A DNA stretch of 21,558 bases from CP2-2F sp034436235 (GTDB lineage Bacteria; Chloroflexota; Anaerolineae; Aggregatilineales; UBA2796). The number at the start of each line of letters is the position of its first letter. The stretch's first letter is position 1. Shown here one piece after another: positions 21,155 to 21,558 of this stretch. Made by a program: the position numbers and the translations under genes. The DNA is taken from the NCBI GenBank assembly GCA_034436235.1, contig DAOTWB010000203.1, forward strand, positions 1 to 21,558. The letters are read 5' to 3'. The notes under the pieces were generated by a model. It was not told where the DNA came from and did no database searches. It saw nothing but the letters and a program-made list of their open reading frames with translations.

Positions 21155-21558
21155 ATGAATCTTTTGAAAAGCAAAGGTCTTCTGGCGAGCGCAGGCGCGC
21201 TGATCGTTTTAGCGCTGATCGCGATCATCGCTGCGCAGCCTGCGCGACAACAGCCTGCCGAAGCTCAGACGACGCCCGTGGCGAACGCGCTGAGCCAACA
21301 GACCGCTGAGCAGGCAGCGCCGCCGACCGCTGTAGCGGCGCCGCTCAGGCAATCAACGCTCTCGCCTACGGCGGCAGCCGAGCAGACGCGCGCCGCAGCT
21401 CAGACGGCGCGCGCGCTGCAGAATCCTACAGCAGCTGCCAACGCCACAGCAACCGCTTTCCAAGCTGAGGTTGAGGCGTACATCCAGACTGTGACCGCCA
21501 CTTTCCGTCCGAAGACGGCGATCTCGGCTGCTAACATACACCGCCTGCAGCTGCTGCG
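21155..21558 (+). CDS. Membrane-anchored or secreted protein, 3' end outside window
   Basis: The frame is open from ATG 21155 to the window edge, at least 134 codons, with a strong AAGGAG (21140-21145) nine bases upstream. MNLLKSKGLLASAGALIVLA, then LIAIIAAQPA, is a signal peptide or signal anchor; a possible signal peptidase I site is AEA after about residue 37. The following 90 residues are low-complexity Ala/Gln/Thr/Pro (NPTAAANATATAFQAEVEAY), like the stalk regions of exported Chloroflexota proteins. A functional domain, if any, lies beyond the window, so no function can be given. No lipobox Cys is visible. Confidence 0.82.
   Translation, partial: MNLLKSKGLLASAGALIVLALIAIIAAQPARQQPAEAQTTPVANALSQQTAEQAAPPTAVAAPLRQSTLSPTAAAEQTRAAAQTARALQNPTAAANATATAFQAEVEAYIQTVTATFRPKTAISAANIHRLQLL

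Noticed and set aside
1..21558. CRISPR arrays, tRNA or rRNA genes, insertion sequences, phage genes
   Set aside because: I looked for regular direct repeats, tRNA-like cloverleaf arms, terminal inverted repeats with transposase, and structural phage proteins, and saw none.

Overview
The window (about 60% G+C by eye) reads as ordinary chromosome from a Chloroflexota bacterium, most likely of the Anaerolineae and relatives. The clues are lipoproteins with Pro/Thr/Glu-rich 'TPEPTATA'-type linkers, the gene families present, and dense packing with short leaders. No sequence search was possible, so this placement is inference. I see no tRNA, rRNA, CRISPR array, insertion sequence or prophage gene, and no gene-free stretch longer than about 140 bases.

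Layout. The left end holds the 3' part of a tRNA-dihydrouridine synthase (+). It converges on a minus-strand run read from 2833 down to 867: conserved hypothetical, YigZ/IMPACT protein, ECF sigma factor, and an 89-residue protein in the anti-sigma position. From 2974 to 7720 everything is on +: a LysM lipoprotein, a CoA-binding protein, then a tight run of M20 amidohydrolase, gamma-glutamylcyclotransferase-like protein, an S51/cyanophycinase-like protein lacking its serine, and a BtuF-like metal-receptor protein without signal peptide. LigA (-) overlaps the last of these tail to tail. A diverging promoter region separates ligA from an alpha/beta hydrolase and an MFS transporter (+).

From 17578 down to 12254 lies a minus-strand surface cluster: FGE-fold lipoprotein, SGNH hydrolase, polytopic GT-C-type membrane protein, a second SGNH hydrolase paralogous to the first, and a TauE/SafE permease. 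The GT-C-type gene is clearly more AT-rich than its neighbours and sits between two roughly 55-base gaps, as if added between the SGNH paralogues. The right end (+) carries a small metallophosphoesterase followed 15 bases later by an SbcC/Rad50-type ATPase, then the start of a membrane-anchored protein that runs off the window.

The signal I find most striking is not a gene. GGCC is almost absent (two copies found by eye) and CCGG is strongly reduced, while GCGC and CGCG are everywhere. Synonymous codons switch with context in a way that avoids GGCC. This suggests selection by past or present restriction-modification, or by DNA methylation. Other points of interest are two predicted pseudoenzymes, three convergent gene ends with overlap or almost no gap, and several extended -10 promoter candidates. 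I found no clearly new multi-gene system; the SGNH/GT-C/SGNH cluster and the 4348-7720 amide-hydrolase run are the best candidates for follow-up.
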